NCBI RefSeq assembly: GCF_014236855.1
Contig: NZ_CP051261.1
Location: 2,232,001 to 2,296,000, forward strand
Source: Xanthomonas sp. SI
GTDB lineage: Bacteria; Pseudomonadota; Gammaproteobacteria; Xanthomonadales; Xanthomonadaceae
Length of the DNA stretch: 64,000 bases
Direction of reading: 5' to 3'
Shown here: positions 52,073 through 61,380 of the stretch, piece by piece
Layout: each line of letters opens with the position of its first letter
Position numbering within the stretch: the stretch's first letter is position 1
Notes under the pieces: generated by a model
What the model saw: the letters and a program-made list of their open reading frames with translations, nothing else
The model's database searches: none
Told to the model about the DNA's origin: nothing
Translations under genes and position numbers: made by a program

Positions 52073-53277
52073 GCGCATCCGCGCAGATCGGCGGGTTGAG
52101 CCTGGCCATGGCGCAGGCGCAGCTGGCGCCATGGCCGACCCAGGCGCCGCCGATCCAGCCGCAGGAATACCAGCAGCGGCTGGCGCGGGCGCGCGAGTTT
52201 CTGCGCGCGCAGGGCGTCGATGCGCTGCTGATCGGCGCCGGCGCCTCGCTGCGTTATTTCACCGGCGTGCCGTGGGGCGCCAGCGAGCGCCTGGTGGCGA
52301 TGCTGCTGACCGCCGAAGGCGATCCGCTGCTGATCTGCCCGGCATTCGAGGAAGGCTCGCTGGACGCGGTGCTGCGCATCCCGGTGCGCAAGCGGCTGTG
52401 GGAAGAACACGAGGACCCGCATGGGCTGGTCGCCGAGGCATTGAGCGAACTCGGCGCGCAGGCGCTGGCGCTGGATCCGGGCATCGCCTTCGCCGTGCAC
52501 AGCGGGCTGAGCGCGGTGCTGGACCGGGTCGCGATCCGCGACGCGACGCCGATCGTCGACGGCTGCCGCATGCGCAAGTCGGTGGCGGAACTGGCGTTGA
52601 TGCAGCAGGCCTGCGACATGACCCTGCAGGTGCAGCGGTTGGCCGCCGGGCTGATCCACGAAGGCATCACCACCGCCGAACTGGTGCGCTTCATCGACCA
52701 GGCGCATCGCGCGCTCGGTGCCGACAACGGTTCCACCTTCTGCATCGTGCAGTTCGGGCATGCCACCGCGTACCCGCACGGCATCCCCGGGGTGCAGGCG
52801 TTGCGGCCGGGCGAACTGGTGCTGATCGACACCGGCTGCACCGTGCACGGCTACCACTCCGACATCACCCGCACCTACATCTTCGGCGAGCCGAGCGAGA
52901 AGCAGCGGCGCATCTGGCAGCTGGAGCACGATGCACAGGCGGCCGCGTTCGCCGCGGTGCGTCCGGGCGTGAGTTGCGCCGCGGTGGACCAGGCGGCGCG
53001 CGATGTGCTGCAGGCGGCGGGTCTGGGCCCGGACTATCGCCTGCCGGGATTGCCGCACCGCACCGGCCATGGCTGCGGCATGAGCATCCACGAGGCGCCG
53101 TACCTGGTGCGCGGCAATGCGTTGCCGCTGGCGCCGGGCATGTGCTGCAGCAACGAACCGATGATCGTGGTGCCGGGCGAGTTCGGCGTGCGCCTGGAAG
53201 ACCATTTCTACGTCACCGAACACGGCGCGCAGTGGTTCACGCCGCCGTCGCCGGCGATCGACCGGCCGTTCGCCTGA
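52069..53277 (+). CDS. M24 Xaa-Pro dipeptidase (prolidase-like)
   Basis: Encodes 402 residues. The creatinase-like N-terminal domain (LLIGAGASLRYFTGVPWGASERL) leads to the pita-bread domain with metal ligands in LIDTGC (Asp), HSDITRTY (Asp), RTGHGCGMSIHE (His), CSNEPMI (Glu) and RLEDHFYV (Glu). Prolidases split Xaa-Pro and Xaa-hydroxyproline dipeptides; in this operon it would release hydroxyproline from imported dipeptides. No signal peptide, so cytoplasmic. Confidence 0.9.
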   Translation: MSASAQIGGLSLAMAQAQLAPWPTQAPPIQPQEYQQRLARAREFLRAQGVDALLIGAGASLRYFTGVPWGASERLVAMLLTAEGDPLLICPAFEEGSLDAVLRIPVRKRLWEEHEDPHGLVAEALSELGAQALALDPGIAFAVHSGLSAVLDRVAIRDATPIVDGCRMRKSVAELALMQQACDMTLQVQRLAAGLIHEGITTAELVRFIDQAHRALGADNGSTFCIVQFGHATAYPHGIPGVQALRPGELVLIDTGCTVHGYHSDITRTYIFGEPSEKQRRIWQLEHDAQAAAFAAVRPGVSCAAVDQAARDVLQAAGLGPDYRLPGLPHRTGHGCGMSIHEAPYLVRGNALPLAPGMCCSNEPMIVVPGEFGVRLEDHFYVTEHGAQWFTPPSPAIDRPFA

Positions 53278-53341
53278 TGCAGGCGGCGGCCGCCGGCGCG
53301 GCGCCGCCGCAGAGGTTCCATTCGCTTACCGGAGTCCGTCG

Positions 53342-55171
53342 ATGAGATTCGCCCGCCTGTTCGTCCCCTGCGCGCTGGCCGCGGCGGTGCTGGCCGCCTG
53401 CCAGCCGGCCACGCCGCCCGCGTCGCCGCAGCCGGCGGCCGCGGCGGGCGCGCCGAAGCAACAGCCGGCTCAAGCCTTCGCCGCCTTGCTCGACGCGCAG
53501 TGGCAGTACCAGCTCGAACACCATCCGGAGTTCGCCAGCATCATCGGCGACACGCGCTACAACGACCGCTGGAGCGATTATTCGCCGGCGGCGTTGCAGG
53601 CCGAGCAGCAAGCGACCGCGGATTTCCTGAAGCGTTTCGAGGCGATCGACGGCAAGGCGCTGTCGGCGCAGGATCAACTTAGCCTGCAGATGATGCTGCG
53701 CCAGTTGCGCGATCGGCTGGAAGCGATCGCGCTGAAGAACGACGAGATGCCGCTGGAGCCGGTCGGCGGCATCCAGCTGACGCTGCCGGGCTACGCGCAG
53801 GCGTTCCCGTTCGCCAGCGTCAAGGACTACGAGGACTACATCAAGCGCCTGCAGGCGATCCCGGCCTTGCTCGACCAGGTCGTGGCGCTGTCGCGCGCCG
53901 GTGCCAAGGACGGGCTGGTACAGCCGAAATATCTGCTCGAGCGGATCCCGGAGCAGGTGCGCGCGATCGCCGCGCCGGCCGGCGCCGACAGTCCGTTCGC
54001 GTTGCCGCTGAAGAATTTTCCCGATGCGGTGCCGGCGGCCGAGCGCGCGCGCCTGCGCGATGCGATGCTCGCGGCGATCGACCAGCAGGTGCGTCCAGCC
54101 TACGCCAAGCTGGCCGATTTCGTCGCCGACGAATACGCGCCGCAGGGCCGCGCGCAGGAAGGGCTGTGGTCGCTGCCCGATGGCGAGCGCCGCTACCGCT
54201 ACGCGATCCATACCCAGACCACCACCGACAAGTCGCCCGAGCAGATCCACCAGATCGGCCTGGCCGAAGTGGCGCGCATCGAAGGCGAGATGAGCGCCAT
54301 CGCCAAGCAGCTCGGCTATGCCGACCTGCCTGCGCTGCGCAAGGCGGTGGCGCGCGAGCGCAAGTTCTTCGCCAGTTCGCGCGAGCAGATCCTGCAGCGC
54401 TACCGCGACGACATCGCGCAGATGCAGCCGCAGTTGCCCAAGCTGTTCGGCAAATTGCCGAAGACGCCGCTGGAGGTGCGCGCGATGGCCGAGTTCCGCA
54501 GCACCGCGCCGGGCGCCGAGTACTGGCAGAGCGATGCGCAAGGCAGCAAGCCGGCGCTGGTGATGGTCAACACCAGCGACTACGCGCAGCGCACCCTGGT
54601 CAACATCGAGGCCACCGCGTATCACGAAGGCGTGCCCGGCCATCACCTGCAGATCTCGCTCGCGCAGAGCCTGCCGTTGCCGCCGTTCCGCCAGCAATCC
54701 AGCTACAACGCCTACGTCGAAGGCTGGGCGCTGTATGCCGAGCGGCTGGGCAAGGACGTGGGCTTCTACAAGGACCCGTACAGCGACTACGGGCGCCTGG
54801 CCGGCGAACTGCTGCGCGCCAACCGCCTGGTGCTGGACACCGGCGTGCACTACAAGCGCTGGACCCGGCAGCAGATGATCGATTTCTTCCACGCGCATCC
54901 GTCCGACGACGAACCCAGCATCCAGGCCGAGACGGACCGCTACATCGTGTGGCCGGGCCAGGCGCTGGGCTACAAGCTCGGCGAGCTGGACATCCTGGCG
55001 CTGCGCGAAAAGGCCAAACGCGAACTCGGCGCAGGCTTCGACATCCGCGCCTTCCACGACCAGATCCTCGGCGGCGGCGCGATGCCGCTGGACCTGCTCG
55101 ATGCACGCATCGACGCCTGGATCGCGCAGGCCAAGGCCGGCGCATCCACCACTTCGGAGAAACCGCAATGA
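53342..55171 (+). CDS. DUF885 metallopeptidase-like lipoprotein, first of a pair
   Basis: Encodes 609 residues. The signal peptide ends in AAVLAAC (lipobox) and a Pro/Ala linker follows. The DUF885 core shows a zinc-like site YHEGVPGHHLQ with His428 and Glu429, the partner EGWALYAERL and the ending TDRYIVWPGQALGYKLGELDI. The family is made of secreted peptidase-like proteins of unknown substrate. It starts 64 bp after the prolidase gene and overlaps its neighbour by four bases, so it belongs to the operon. Confidence 0.88.
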   Translation: MRFARLFVPCALAAAVLAACQPATPPASPQPAAAAGAPKQQPAQAFAALLDAQWQYQLEHHPEFASIIGDTRYNDRWSDYSPAALQAEQQATADFLKRFEAIDGKALSAQDQLSLQMMLRQLRDRLEAIALKNDEMPLEPVGGIQLTLPGYAQAFPFASVKDYEDYIKRLQAIPALLDQVVALSRAGAKDGLVQPKYLLERIPEQVRAIAAPAGADSPFALPLKNFPDAVPAAERARLRDAMLAAIDQQVRPAYAKLADFVADEYAPQGRAQEGLWSLPDGERRYRYAIHTQTTTDKSPEQIHQIGLAEVARIEGEMSAIAKQLGYADLPALRKAVARERKFFASSREQILQRYRDDIAQMQPQLPKLFGKLPKTPLEVRAMAEFRSTAPGAEYWQSDAQGSKPALVMVNTSDYAQRTLVNIEATAYHEGVPGHHLQISLAQSLPLPPFRQQSSYNAYVEGWALYAERLGKDVGFYKDPYSDYGRLAGELLRANRLVLDTGVHYKRWTRQQMIDFFHAHPSDDEPSIQAETDRYIVWPGQALGYKLGELDILALREKAKRELGAGFDIRAFHDQILGGGAMPLDLLDARIDAWIAQAKAGASTTSEKPQ

Positions 55172-56994
55172 GCCCGAACTCCCGACTCCGTGCGCCGCTG
55201 CTGCTGGCCATGCTGTGCGCGCTGGCAGGGCAGGGCGTCGCCACTGCCGCCGAACCCGCGCGATCTGCGGCCGCCGCCGCCAGCAGCGACGCCGGCGCAC
55301 GCTTCAAGGCGCTGTACCTGCGCGAGTGGAAATGGCGCCAGCAGCAGTCCGCCGGCGCCGACGACGAAGACAGCCAGGGCGAGGCCGCCGACCATCTGCC
55401 GAAGGTGGATCCGGCCACGCAGGATCAGCGCACCGCGTATTGGCAGCAGGCGCTGCGCGAGCTGGAGGCGATCGACCCGGCGCAGCTGTCGGCGCAGGAC
55501 CAGGTGAACTACCAGGTCTACCGGCAGCAGTTGCAGGTGTTGCTCGACCAGCAGCACTTCCGTGCCTGGGAGATGCCGTTCAACAGCGACAGCGCGTTCT
55601 GGAGCGACCTGGGCTTCACCGCGCGCAGCACCCTGCATAGCCGCGAGGACTACCAGCGCTACCTCGGCCAGCTGGCCGACATTCCGCGCTATTTCGACGA
55701 GCAGATCGGCAACATGCGTGCCGGCCTGGCGCGCGGTTTCGCGCAGCCGAAGGTCACCCTCGACGGCCGCACCGAGTCGATCGCCGAAGTCGCGCAGGCG
55801 CAGGGCGAGAGCAACCTGTTCTACGCCCCCTTCAAGCAGATGCCGGCGACGATTCCCGCCGCGGTGCAGGCGCAACTGCGTGCGCAGGCGCAAGCGACCA
55901 TCGCCAAGCAGGTGGCGCCCGCCTACGCCAAGCTGCTGCGCTTCATGCGCGAGGAATACCTGCCCAAGACGCGTCCGGCGCTGGCCATCGAGTCGGTACC
56001 CGATGGCGCGGCCTACTACCGTGCGCAGATCCGCGAATACACCACGCTGGACATGACCCCGGAGCAGATCCACGAAGTCGGCCTGAAGGAAGTGGCGCGC
56101 CTGCGCAAGGAGATGGACCAGACCATCGCCGACAGCGGCTTCAAGACGCCAGCCGGGCAGCAGACCTTCCCCGCGTTCCTGAACTACATGCGCACCGATC
56201 CGCGGTTCTATGCCAAGACCCCGGAGGAATTGCTGAAGGACGCGGCCTGGATCGCCAAGCGGGTGGACGCCAAGGTCGGCGACTATATCGGCCGCCTGCC
56301 GCGGCGCCGCTTCGCGATCGAACCGGTGCCGGCGGAGCTGGCGCCGTTCTACACCGGCGGCCGCGGCGGCCCCGGCATCTACCTGGTCAACACCTACGAC
56401 CTGCCGTCGCGCCCGCTGTACAACCTGACCGCGCTGACCCTGCACGAGTCCTCGCCCGGCCACGCGCTGCAGATGCCGCTGGCGGCCGAGCAGGACAACC
56501 TGCCGGACTTCCGTCGCTACACCTTCATCTCCGCCTACGGCGAAGGCTGGGCGGTGTATTCGGAGTACCTGGGGCAGGAGATGGGCCTGTACGACACGCC
56601 GTACGACCGCTTCGGCTACCTGACCTACCAGATGTGGCGCGCATGCCGGCTGGTGATCGACACCGGCATCCACCACTACGGCTGGACCCGCGAGCAGGCG
56701 CAGGCCTATTTGCGCGACAACACCGCGCTGAGCCAGCACGAGGTCACCACCGAAGTCGATCGCTACATCGCCTGGCCGGGGCAGGCGCTGTCCTACTACC
56801 TGGGCGAGTTGAAGATCATCGAGTTGCGGCGCAAGGCCGAGGCCGCGCTGGGCGAGAAATTCGACATCCGCGCCTTCCACGACGCGATCCTGGAAACCGG
56901 CTCGGTGCCGCTGCCGGTGCTGGAGCAGCGCATCGATCGGTTCATCGCAGAGGGCGGGAAGTCGCCGTGGGCGCAGGAGGCGTCAAAGCAGTAG
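55168..56994 (+). CDS. DUF885 metallopeptidase-like periplasmic protein, second of the pair
   Basis: Encodes 608 residues starting at an ATGA overlap. It has an ordinary signal peptide (LLLAMLCALAGQGVATAA) rather than a lipobox. Core motifs are LTLHESSPGHALQM (His426, Glu427), YGEGWAVYSEYLGQEMG and TEVDRYIAWPGQALSYYLGELKI. The overall layout matches the preceding gene, so this is a tandem duplication that has diverged; one copy is membrane-bound, the other soluble. It ends in front of two large palindromic repeats. Confidence 0.88.
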   Translation: MSPNSRLRAPLLLAMLCALAGQGVATAAEPARSAAAAASSDAGARFKALYLREWKWRQQQSAGADDEDSQGEAADHLPKVDPATQDQRTAYWQQALRELEAIDPAQLSAQDQVNYQVYRQQLQVLLDQQHFRAWEMPFNSDSAFWSDLGFTARSTLHSREDYQRYLGQLADIPRYFDEQIGNMRAGLARGFAQPKVTLDGRTESIAEVAQAQGESNLFYAPFKQMPATIPAAVQAQLRAQAQATIAKQVAPAYAKLLRFMREEYLPKTRPALAIESVPDGAAYYRAQIREYTTLDMTPEQIHEVGLKEVARLRKEMDQTIADSGFKTPAGQQTFPAFLNYMRTDPRFYAKTPEELLKDAAWIAKRVDAKVGDYIGRLPRRRFAIEPVPAELAPFYTGGRGGPGIYLVNTYDLPSRPLYNLTALTLHESSPGHALQMPLAAEQDNLPDFRRYTFISAYGEGWAVYSEYLGQEMGLYDTPYDRFGYLTYQMWRACRLVIDTGIHHYGWTREQAQAYLRDNTALSQHEVTTEVDRYIAWPGQALSYYLGELKIIELRRKAEAALGEKFDIRAFHDAILETGSVPLPVLEQRIDRFIAEGGKSPWAQEASKQ

Positions 56995-57004
56995 GCATGC
57001 TGAA

Positions 57005-57132
57005 GCCCCTCTCCCCCGGGAGGGGGCTGGGGTGAGGGTGCGGCGCGAAGCCTCATGCAGTCGTAACGACACGAGGCTTCGTCCGTACCCTCATCCGCCC
57101 CTTCGGGGCACCTTCTCCCGGAGGGAGAAGGG
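57005..57132. repeat. Large palindromic repeat, copy A (reverse orientation)
   Basis: It runs GCCCCTCTCCCCCGGGAGGG, GGGGTGAGGGTGCGGCG, a variable loop (CATGCAGTCGTAACGACACG), then TCATCCGCCCCTTCGGGGCA and CCTTCTCCC/GGGAGAAGG. This is the reverse of the 63433 units. Confidence 0.9.
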
Positions 57133-57183
57133 GGCAGGGAAGCTTGCAATTGGAGCAGGAAGCACCTGGATGCATCGCTTGAA

Positions 57184-57313
57184 GCCCCTCTCCCCCCGGG
57201 AGAGGGGTTGGGGTGAGGGTACGGCGCGAAGCCTCATGCGATCGAAACGACACGAGGCTGCGCCCGGACCCTCATCCGCCCCTTCGGGGCACCTTCTCCC
57301 GGGGGGAGAAGGG
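57184..57313. repeat. Large palindromic repeat, copy B (reverse orientation)
   Basis: Near-identical to copy A, about 179 bp further on, with loop variant CATGCGATCGAAACGACACG. Together the two copies fill the 370-bp gap between the DUF885 pair and the permease; no gene is present there. Confidence 0.9.
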
Positions 57314-57364
57314 GACAGCTGCAGGTAGTTGGGAATCGGCTACAACCTTTCAAACGGGGGCACC

Positions 57365-58936
57365 ATGACCACACAAGGCAAGTTCCACAAGCGTCTGAGC
57401 CTGACCGACCTGACCTTCATCGGGCTCGGTTCGATCTTCGGCTCCGGTTGGCTGTTCTCGGCCAGCCATGTGTCGGCCATCGCCGGCCCGGCCGGCATCG
57501 TGTCGTGGATCGCCGGTGGCGTGGCGGTGCTGCTGCTGGGGCTGGTTTATTGCGAACTGGGCGCGGCGCTGCCGCGTGCCGGCGGGGTGGTGCGCTACCC
57601 GGAGTACTCGCACGGCGCGCTGCTCGGCTGGCTGATGGGCTTCATCACCCTGATCGCGTTCTCCAGCCTGATCGCGATCGAGGTCGAGGCGGCGCGGCAG
57701 TACGCCGCCGCCTGGTTCCCGTCGTTGAACCAGGCCGGCAGCACCCATCCCAGCGTGGCCGGCTGGCTGCTGCAGTTGGCGCTGCTGGTGGCGTTCTTCC
57801 TGCTCAACTACTTCAGCGTCAAGACCTTCGCCACCGCCAACAACATCGTCAGCGTGTTCAAGTTCCTGGTGCCGGTGCTGGTGATCGTGCTGCTGATGGC
57901 CCACTTCAATCCGCAGAACCTGCACGTGCAGGGCTTCGCGCCATCGGGTGCGGCCGGCGTGGAGGCGGCGATCTCGGCCGGCGGCATCATCTTCGCCTAC
58001 CTGGGGTTGACCCCGATCGTGTCGGTGGCCAGCGAGGTACGCGATCCGCAGCGCAACATCCCCATCGCGCTGATCCTGTCGGTGGCGCTGTCCACGGTCA
58101 TCTACGTGCTGCTGCAGCTGGCGTTCCTGGGCAGCGTGCCGGCCGCGTACCTGACCCAGGGCTGGGGCGGTATCGACAAGGCGTTCGCGCTGCCGTACCA
58201 CGACATCGCACTCGCCCTGGGCATGGGCTGGCTGGCGGCGCTGGTGATCTGCGATGCGATGATCTCGCCCAGCGGCACCGGCAACATCTACATGAACGCC
58301 ACGCCGCGCGTGGTCTACGGCTGGGCGCGCAGCGGCGGCTTCCTGTCGGTGCTGACCCGGGTCGACGCCAAGTCCGGCATCCCGCGTCCGGCGCTGTGGC
58401 TGAGCCTGGCGCTGTCGGTGTTCTGGACCCTGCCGTTCCCGTCGTGGGAGACGCTGATCCAGGTGGTGTCGGCGGCGCTGGTGCTGAGCTATGCGGTGGC
58501 GCCGGTGACCGTGGCCGCGCTGCGCCGCAGTGCGCCGCAGCTGCCGCGGCCGTTCCTGCTGCGCGGCTTCGCCGTGCTCGGGCCGCTGTCGTTCATCGTC
58601 GCCGCGCTGATCGTCTACTGGTCCACCTGGAACACGCTGTCGTGGCTGCTCGGCCTGCAGGTCGCGATGTTCGCGCTGTATGTGCTGTACCGGCTGCCGA
58701 GCGCGGCCGGACGCGCGCAGCTGTGGCGGCAGGTGCGCGGCGCGCTGTGGCTGATCGGGTTCTTCGTGCTGGTGTTGCTGGTGTCCTACCTGGGCACCTT
58801 CGGCGGCACCGGCCAGATCGCGCATCCGTGGGACACGCTGAGCGTGGCGGTGATCGCGTTCGGTTGCTACCACTGGGGCGCGCGCACCGGGTTGCGCAGC
58901 GACGAGCTGGCGCTGGAAGAGGACGACGGGGAATAG
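57365..58936 (+). CDS. APC family amino acid permease
   Basis: Encodes 523 residues with about 12-14 membrane helices. The first helix LTFIGLGSIFGSGWLFSASHV carries the unwound GSG substrate motif, and TPIVSVASEVRDPQRNIPIAL is the conserved loop of the APC superfamily. The pattern resembles aspartate/proton-type permeases. In context it may import hydroxyproline or its peptides' amino acids. The start at 57365 follows GGGGG. Confidence 0.88.
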   Translation: MTTQGKFHKRLSLTDLTFIGLGSIFGSGWLFSASHVSAIAGPAGIVSWIAGGVAVLLLGLVYCELGAALPRAGGVVRYPEYSHGALLGWLMGFITLIAFSSLIAIEVEAARQYAAAWFPSLNQAGSTHPSVAGWLLQLALLVAFFLLNYFSVKTFATANNIVSVFKFLVPVLVIVLLMAHFNPQNLHVQGFAPSGAAGVEAAISAGGIIFAYLGLTPIVSVASEVRDPQRNIPIALILSVALSTVIYVLLQLAFLGSVPAAYLTQGWGGIDKAFALPYHDIALALGMGWLAALVICDAMISPSGTGNIYMNATPRVVYGWARSGGFLSVLTRVDAKSGIPRPALWLSLALSVFWTLPFPSWETLIQVVSAALVLSYAVAPVTVAALRRSAPQLPRPFLLRGFAVLGPLSFIVAALIVYWSTWNTLSWLLGLQVAMFALYVLYRLPSAAGRAQLWRQVRGALWLIGFFVLVLLVSYLGTFGGTGQIAHPWDTLSVAVIAFGCYHWGARTGLRSDELALEEDDGE

Positions 58937-58950
58937 GGTGTGCGCGCTTG

Positions 58951-59017
58951 TGTAGGAGCGGCTTCAGCCGCGACAGACTTGCTGACACATCCTGTCGCGG
59001 CTGAAGCCGCTCCTACA
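58951..59017. repeat. REP-like palindrome, copy 3
   Basis: Both arms (TGTAGGAGCGGCTTCAGCCG and reverse complement) are intact; the loop is ACTTGCTGACACATC-like. It sits in the 113-bp gap before the S9 peptidase gene. Confidence 0.9.
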
Positions 59018-59049
59018 AAAAAAGCTGTTTCAGGGGGAATGGGAACGCA

Positions 59050-61380
59050 ATGAACAGATTCGCTGCATCGATCGTGCTGGCCGCGGTGTCCTTCGCCGGC
59101 CATGCCCAGGCCGCGCCCAGTGCCGCCGACTACCAGCGCTCGCTCGGCCTGCGCGAGGCGTGGATGACGCTGACCGAGAACGTCGCCTGGCCGGCGCAAT
59201 GGCGCGACGACGGCACGTTCTATTACCGCAAGACGGTGCCCGGCGGCTTCGCCTTCGTGCGCGAGGACGTGGCCACGCAAAGCAAGCAGCCGGCGTTCGA
59301 TGCGCTGCGGCTGGCGCGTGGGCTGAGCGCCGCGACCGGGACCGAGTACCCGGCGCTGCGGCTGCCGTTCGACCGCTTCAGCTATGCGGCCGACGCCGGC
59401 CGCGACAACGCCGCGATCGTGTTCCAGATCGACTACGCGCCGTGGCGCTGCACGCTCGCCGACTATGTCTGTGCGCGCGCCGATGCCGGCCCGCAGCCGC
59501 GGCCGCGCGGCTTCGGCGTGGTCCGCGATCCGGCGGTGGCCGCCGACAACACGCCGCGGCGTTCGCCGGACGGGCGCTGGGATGCGTTCGCCGACGGTCA
59601 CGATATCGTGCTGCGCAGCGTCGCCGACGGCCACGTGCTGCGCCTGAGCGACGACGGTCGCGCCGACGATTTCTACGATCCGGAAACGCTGGCCTGGTCC
59701 CCGGATTCGCAGCGGCTTGCGCTGTACAAGGTGCGTCCGGGTTTCGCGCGGCGGGTGACGCGGGTGGAGGCGGCGCCGCCTGGCGGCGGCCAGCCGCGCG
59801 TGCGTACCCAGCTGTATCCCAAGCCCGGCGACGCGGTGGATATCGAGCGGCCGGTGCTGTTCGATCTCGCCGGCGTGTCCGCGGGCGCCGGCGCGCGGCG
59901 CATCGCCATCGACGATGCGCTGTTCGCCAATCCGTACCAGCTGTCGCCGATCCAGTGGCGCACCGACGGCCGCAGCTTCGTGTTCGACTACGTGCAGCGC
60001 GGCTTCCAGCGCATGCGCGCGATCGCGGTGGACGCGGCCAGCGGCCGCGCGCGCGTGGCGGTGGGCGAGGACGCCAGGACCTTCGTCTACGCCGACCGCA
60101 GCTATCGCCACGACGTGGACGGACTCGGCAAGGAGATCCTGTGGATCTCCGAACGCGACGGCTGGCGCCATCTCTATCTGTTCGATGGCGAAAGCGGCAA
60201 GGTCAAGGCGCAGGTCACCAAGGGCGAATGGATCGTGCGCGACGTGCTGCGCGTGGACGACGCGCAGCGCCGCATCTGGTTTTCCGCCAGTGGCATGGAT
60301 GCGGGCAAGGACCCGTACTACCGGCAGCTGTTCGCGGTGGATTTCGACGGCCGCCACCTGACCCGGCTGACCACCGCCGACGCCGACCACGACGTGGCCA
60401 TCGCCGACGACGGCCGCCATTACGTGGACACCTATTCGCGCCCGGACCTGCCGCCGCTGATGGAGTTGCACGCCATCGACGGCACGCTGCTGCAGGTGGT
60501 GGAGCGCGGCGACATCGGCAAGCTGCAGGCCGCCGGCTGGCGCGCGCCGCAGACCTTCGTGGCCAAGGGCCGCGACGGTCGCACCGACATCTGGGGCATG
60601 GTGGTGCGCCCGCGCGACTACGACCCGCACAAGACATACCCGGTGATCGAGAACATCTACGCCGGCCCGCACGACAGTTTCGTGCCCAAGACCTTCTGGC
60701 CGTTCGGCTACCACTCCGGCGGCGACAAGCAGATCGGCATGCAGGCGCAGGCCGACCTGGGCTTCATCGTGGTGATGATCGACGGCATGGGCACCGCCAA
60801 CCGCTCCAAGGCGTTCCACGACGTGGCCTGGAAGAACCTCGGCGATTCCGGCTTCCCCGATCGCATCGCCTGGCACAAGGCGCTGGCGGCCAAGGACCCG
60901 TCCTACGACATCTCCCGCATCGGCATCTACGGCGCCTCGGCCGGCGGGCAGAGCACGCTCGGCGCGCTGGAACGGCATCCGGACTTCTACAAGGTGGGCG
61001 TGGCGTTCGCCGGCTGCTACGACAACCGCATGGACAAGATCAGCTGGAACGAGCAATGGATGGGCTGGCCGGTGGACGCCAGCTACGCCGCCGCCTCCGG
61101 CGTGGACAACGCGGCCAAACTGCGTGGCGAATTGCTGCTGATCGTCGGCGAGCAGGACAGCAACGTCGATCCGGCCTCGACCGCGCAGGTGGTGGATGCC
61201 TTGATCAAGGCCGGCAAGGATTTCGACCTGTTGAACGTGCCCGGCGGCGAGCACACGGTAGGCCGCTCTACTGGCCCGATCGATTACGTGCAGCGGCGCC
61301 AGTACGACTTCTTCGTACGGCATCTGCTGGGCGCGCAGACGCCGCGCTGGAATGCGATTTCCGCAGGAGGAGCGAAATGA
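59050..61380 (+). CDS. S9 family prolyl peptidase (dipeptidyl-peptidase IV type), secreted
   Basis: Encodes 776 residues. A signal peptide (ASIVLAAVSFAGHAQA) is followed by a beta-propeller (RRSPDGRWDAFADGHDI, DPETLAWSPDSQRLALYKV). The C-terminal alpha/beta-hydrolase has Ser630 in YGASAGG, Asp703 in GEQDSN and His735 in GGEHTVG as the catalytic triad. DPP IV-type enzymes remove Xaa-Pro dipeptides from peptides, which the prolidase could then split. Its stop overlaps the GH35-like gene start. Confidence 0.9.
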   Translation: MNRFAASIVLAAVSFAGHAQAAPSAADYQRSLGLREAWMTLTENVAWPAQWRDDGTFYYRKTVPGGFAFVREDVATQSKQPAFDALRLARGLSAATGTEYPALRLPFDRFSYAADAGRDNAAIVFQIDYAPWRCTLADYVCARADAGPQPRPRGFGVVRDPAVAADNTPRRSPDGRWDAFADGHDIVLRSVADGHVLRLSDDGRADDFYDPETLAWSPDSQRLALYKVRPGFARRVTRVEAAPPGGGQPRVRTQLYPKPGDAVDIERPVLFDLAGVSAGAGARRIAIDDALFANPYQLSPIQWRTDGRSFVFDYVQRGFQRMRAIAVDAASGRARVAVGEDARTFVYADRSYRHDVDGLGKEILWISERDGWRHLYLFDGESGKVKAQVTKGEWIVRDVLRVDDAQRRIWFSASGMDAGKDPYYRQLFAVDFDGRHLTRLTTADADHDVAIADDGRHYVDTYSRPDLPPLMELHAIDGTLLQVVERGDIGKLQAAGWRAPQTFVAKGRDGRTDIWGMVVRPRDYDPHKTYPVIENIYAGPHDSFVPKTFWPFGYHSGGDKQIGMQAQADLGFIVVMIDGMGTANRSKAFHDVAWKNLGDSGFPDRIAWHKALAAKDPSYDISRIGIYGASAGGQSTLGALERHPDFYKVGVAFAGCYDNRMDKISWNEQWMGWPVDASYAAASGVDNAAKLRGELLLIVGEQDSNVDPASTAQVVDALIKAGKDFDLLNVPGGEHTVGRSTGPIDYVQRRQYDFFVRHLLGAQTPRWNAISAGGAK
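61365..61370 (+). promoter_or_regulatory. Strong Shine-Dalgarno fixing the GH35-like start
   Basis: A perfect AGGAGG lies 6 nt ahead of the ATG at 61377. It shows that translation begins upstream of the repeat embedded in the gene and not at the TTG/GTG codons after it (61500-61503), which have no such site. Confidence 0.7.
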
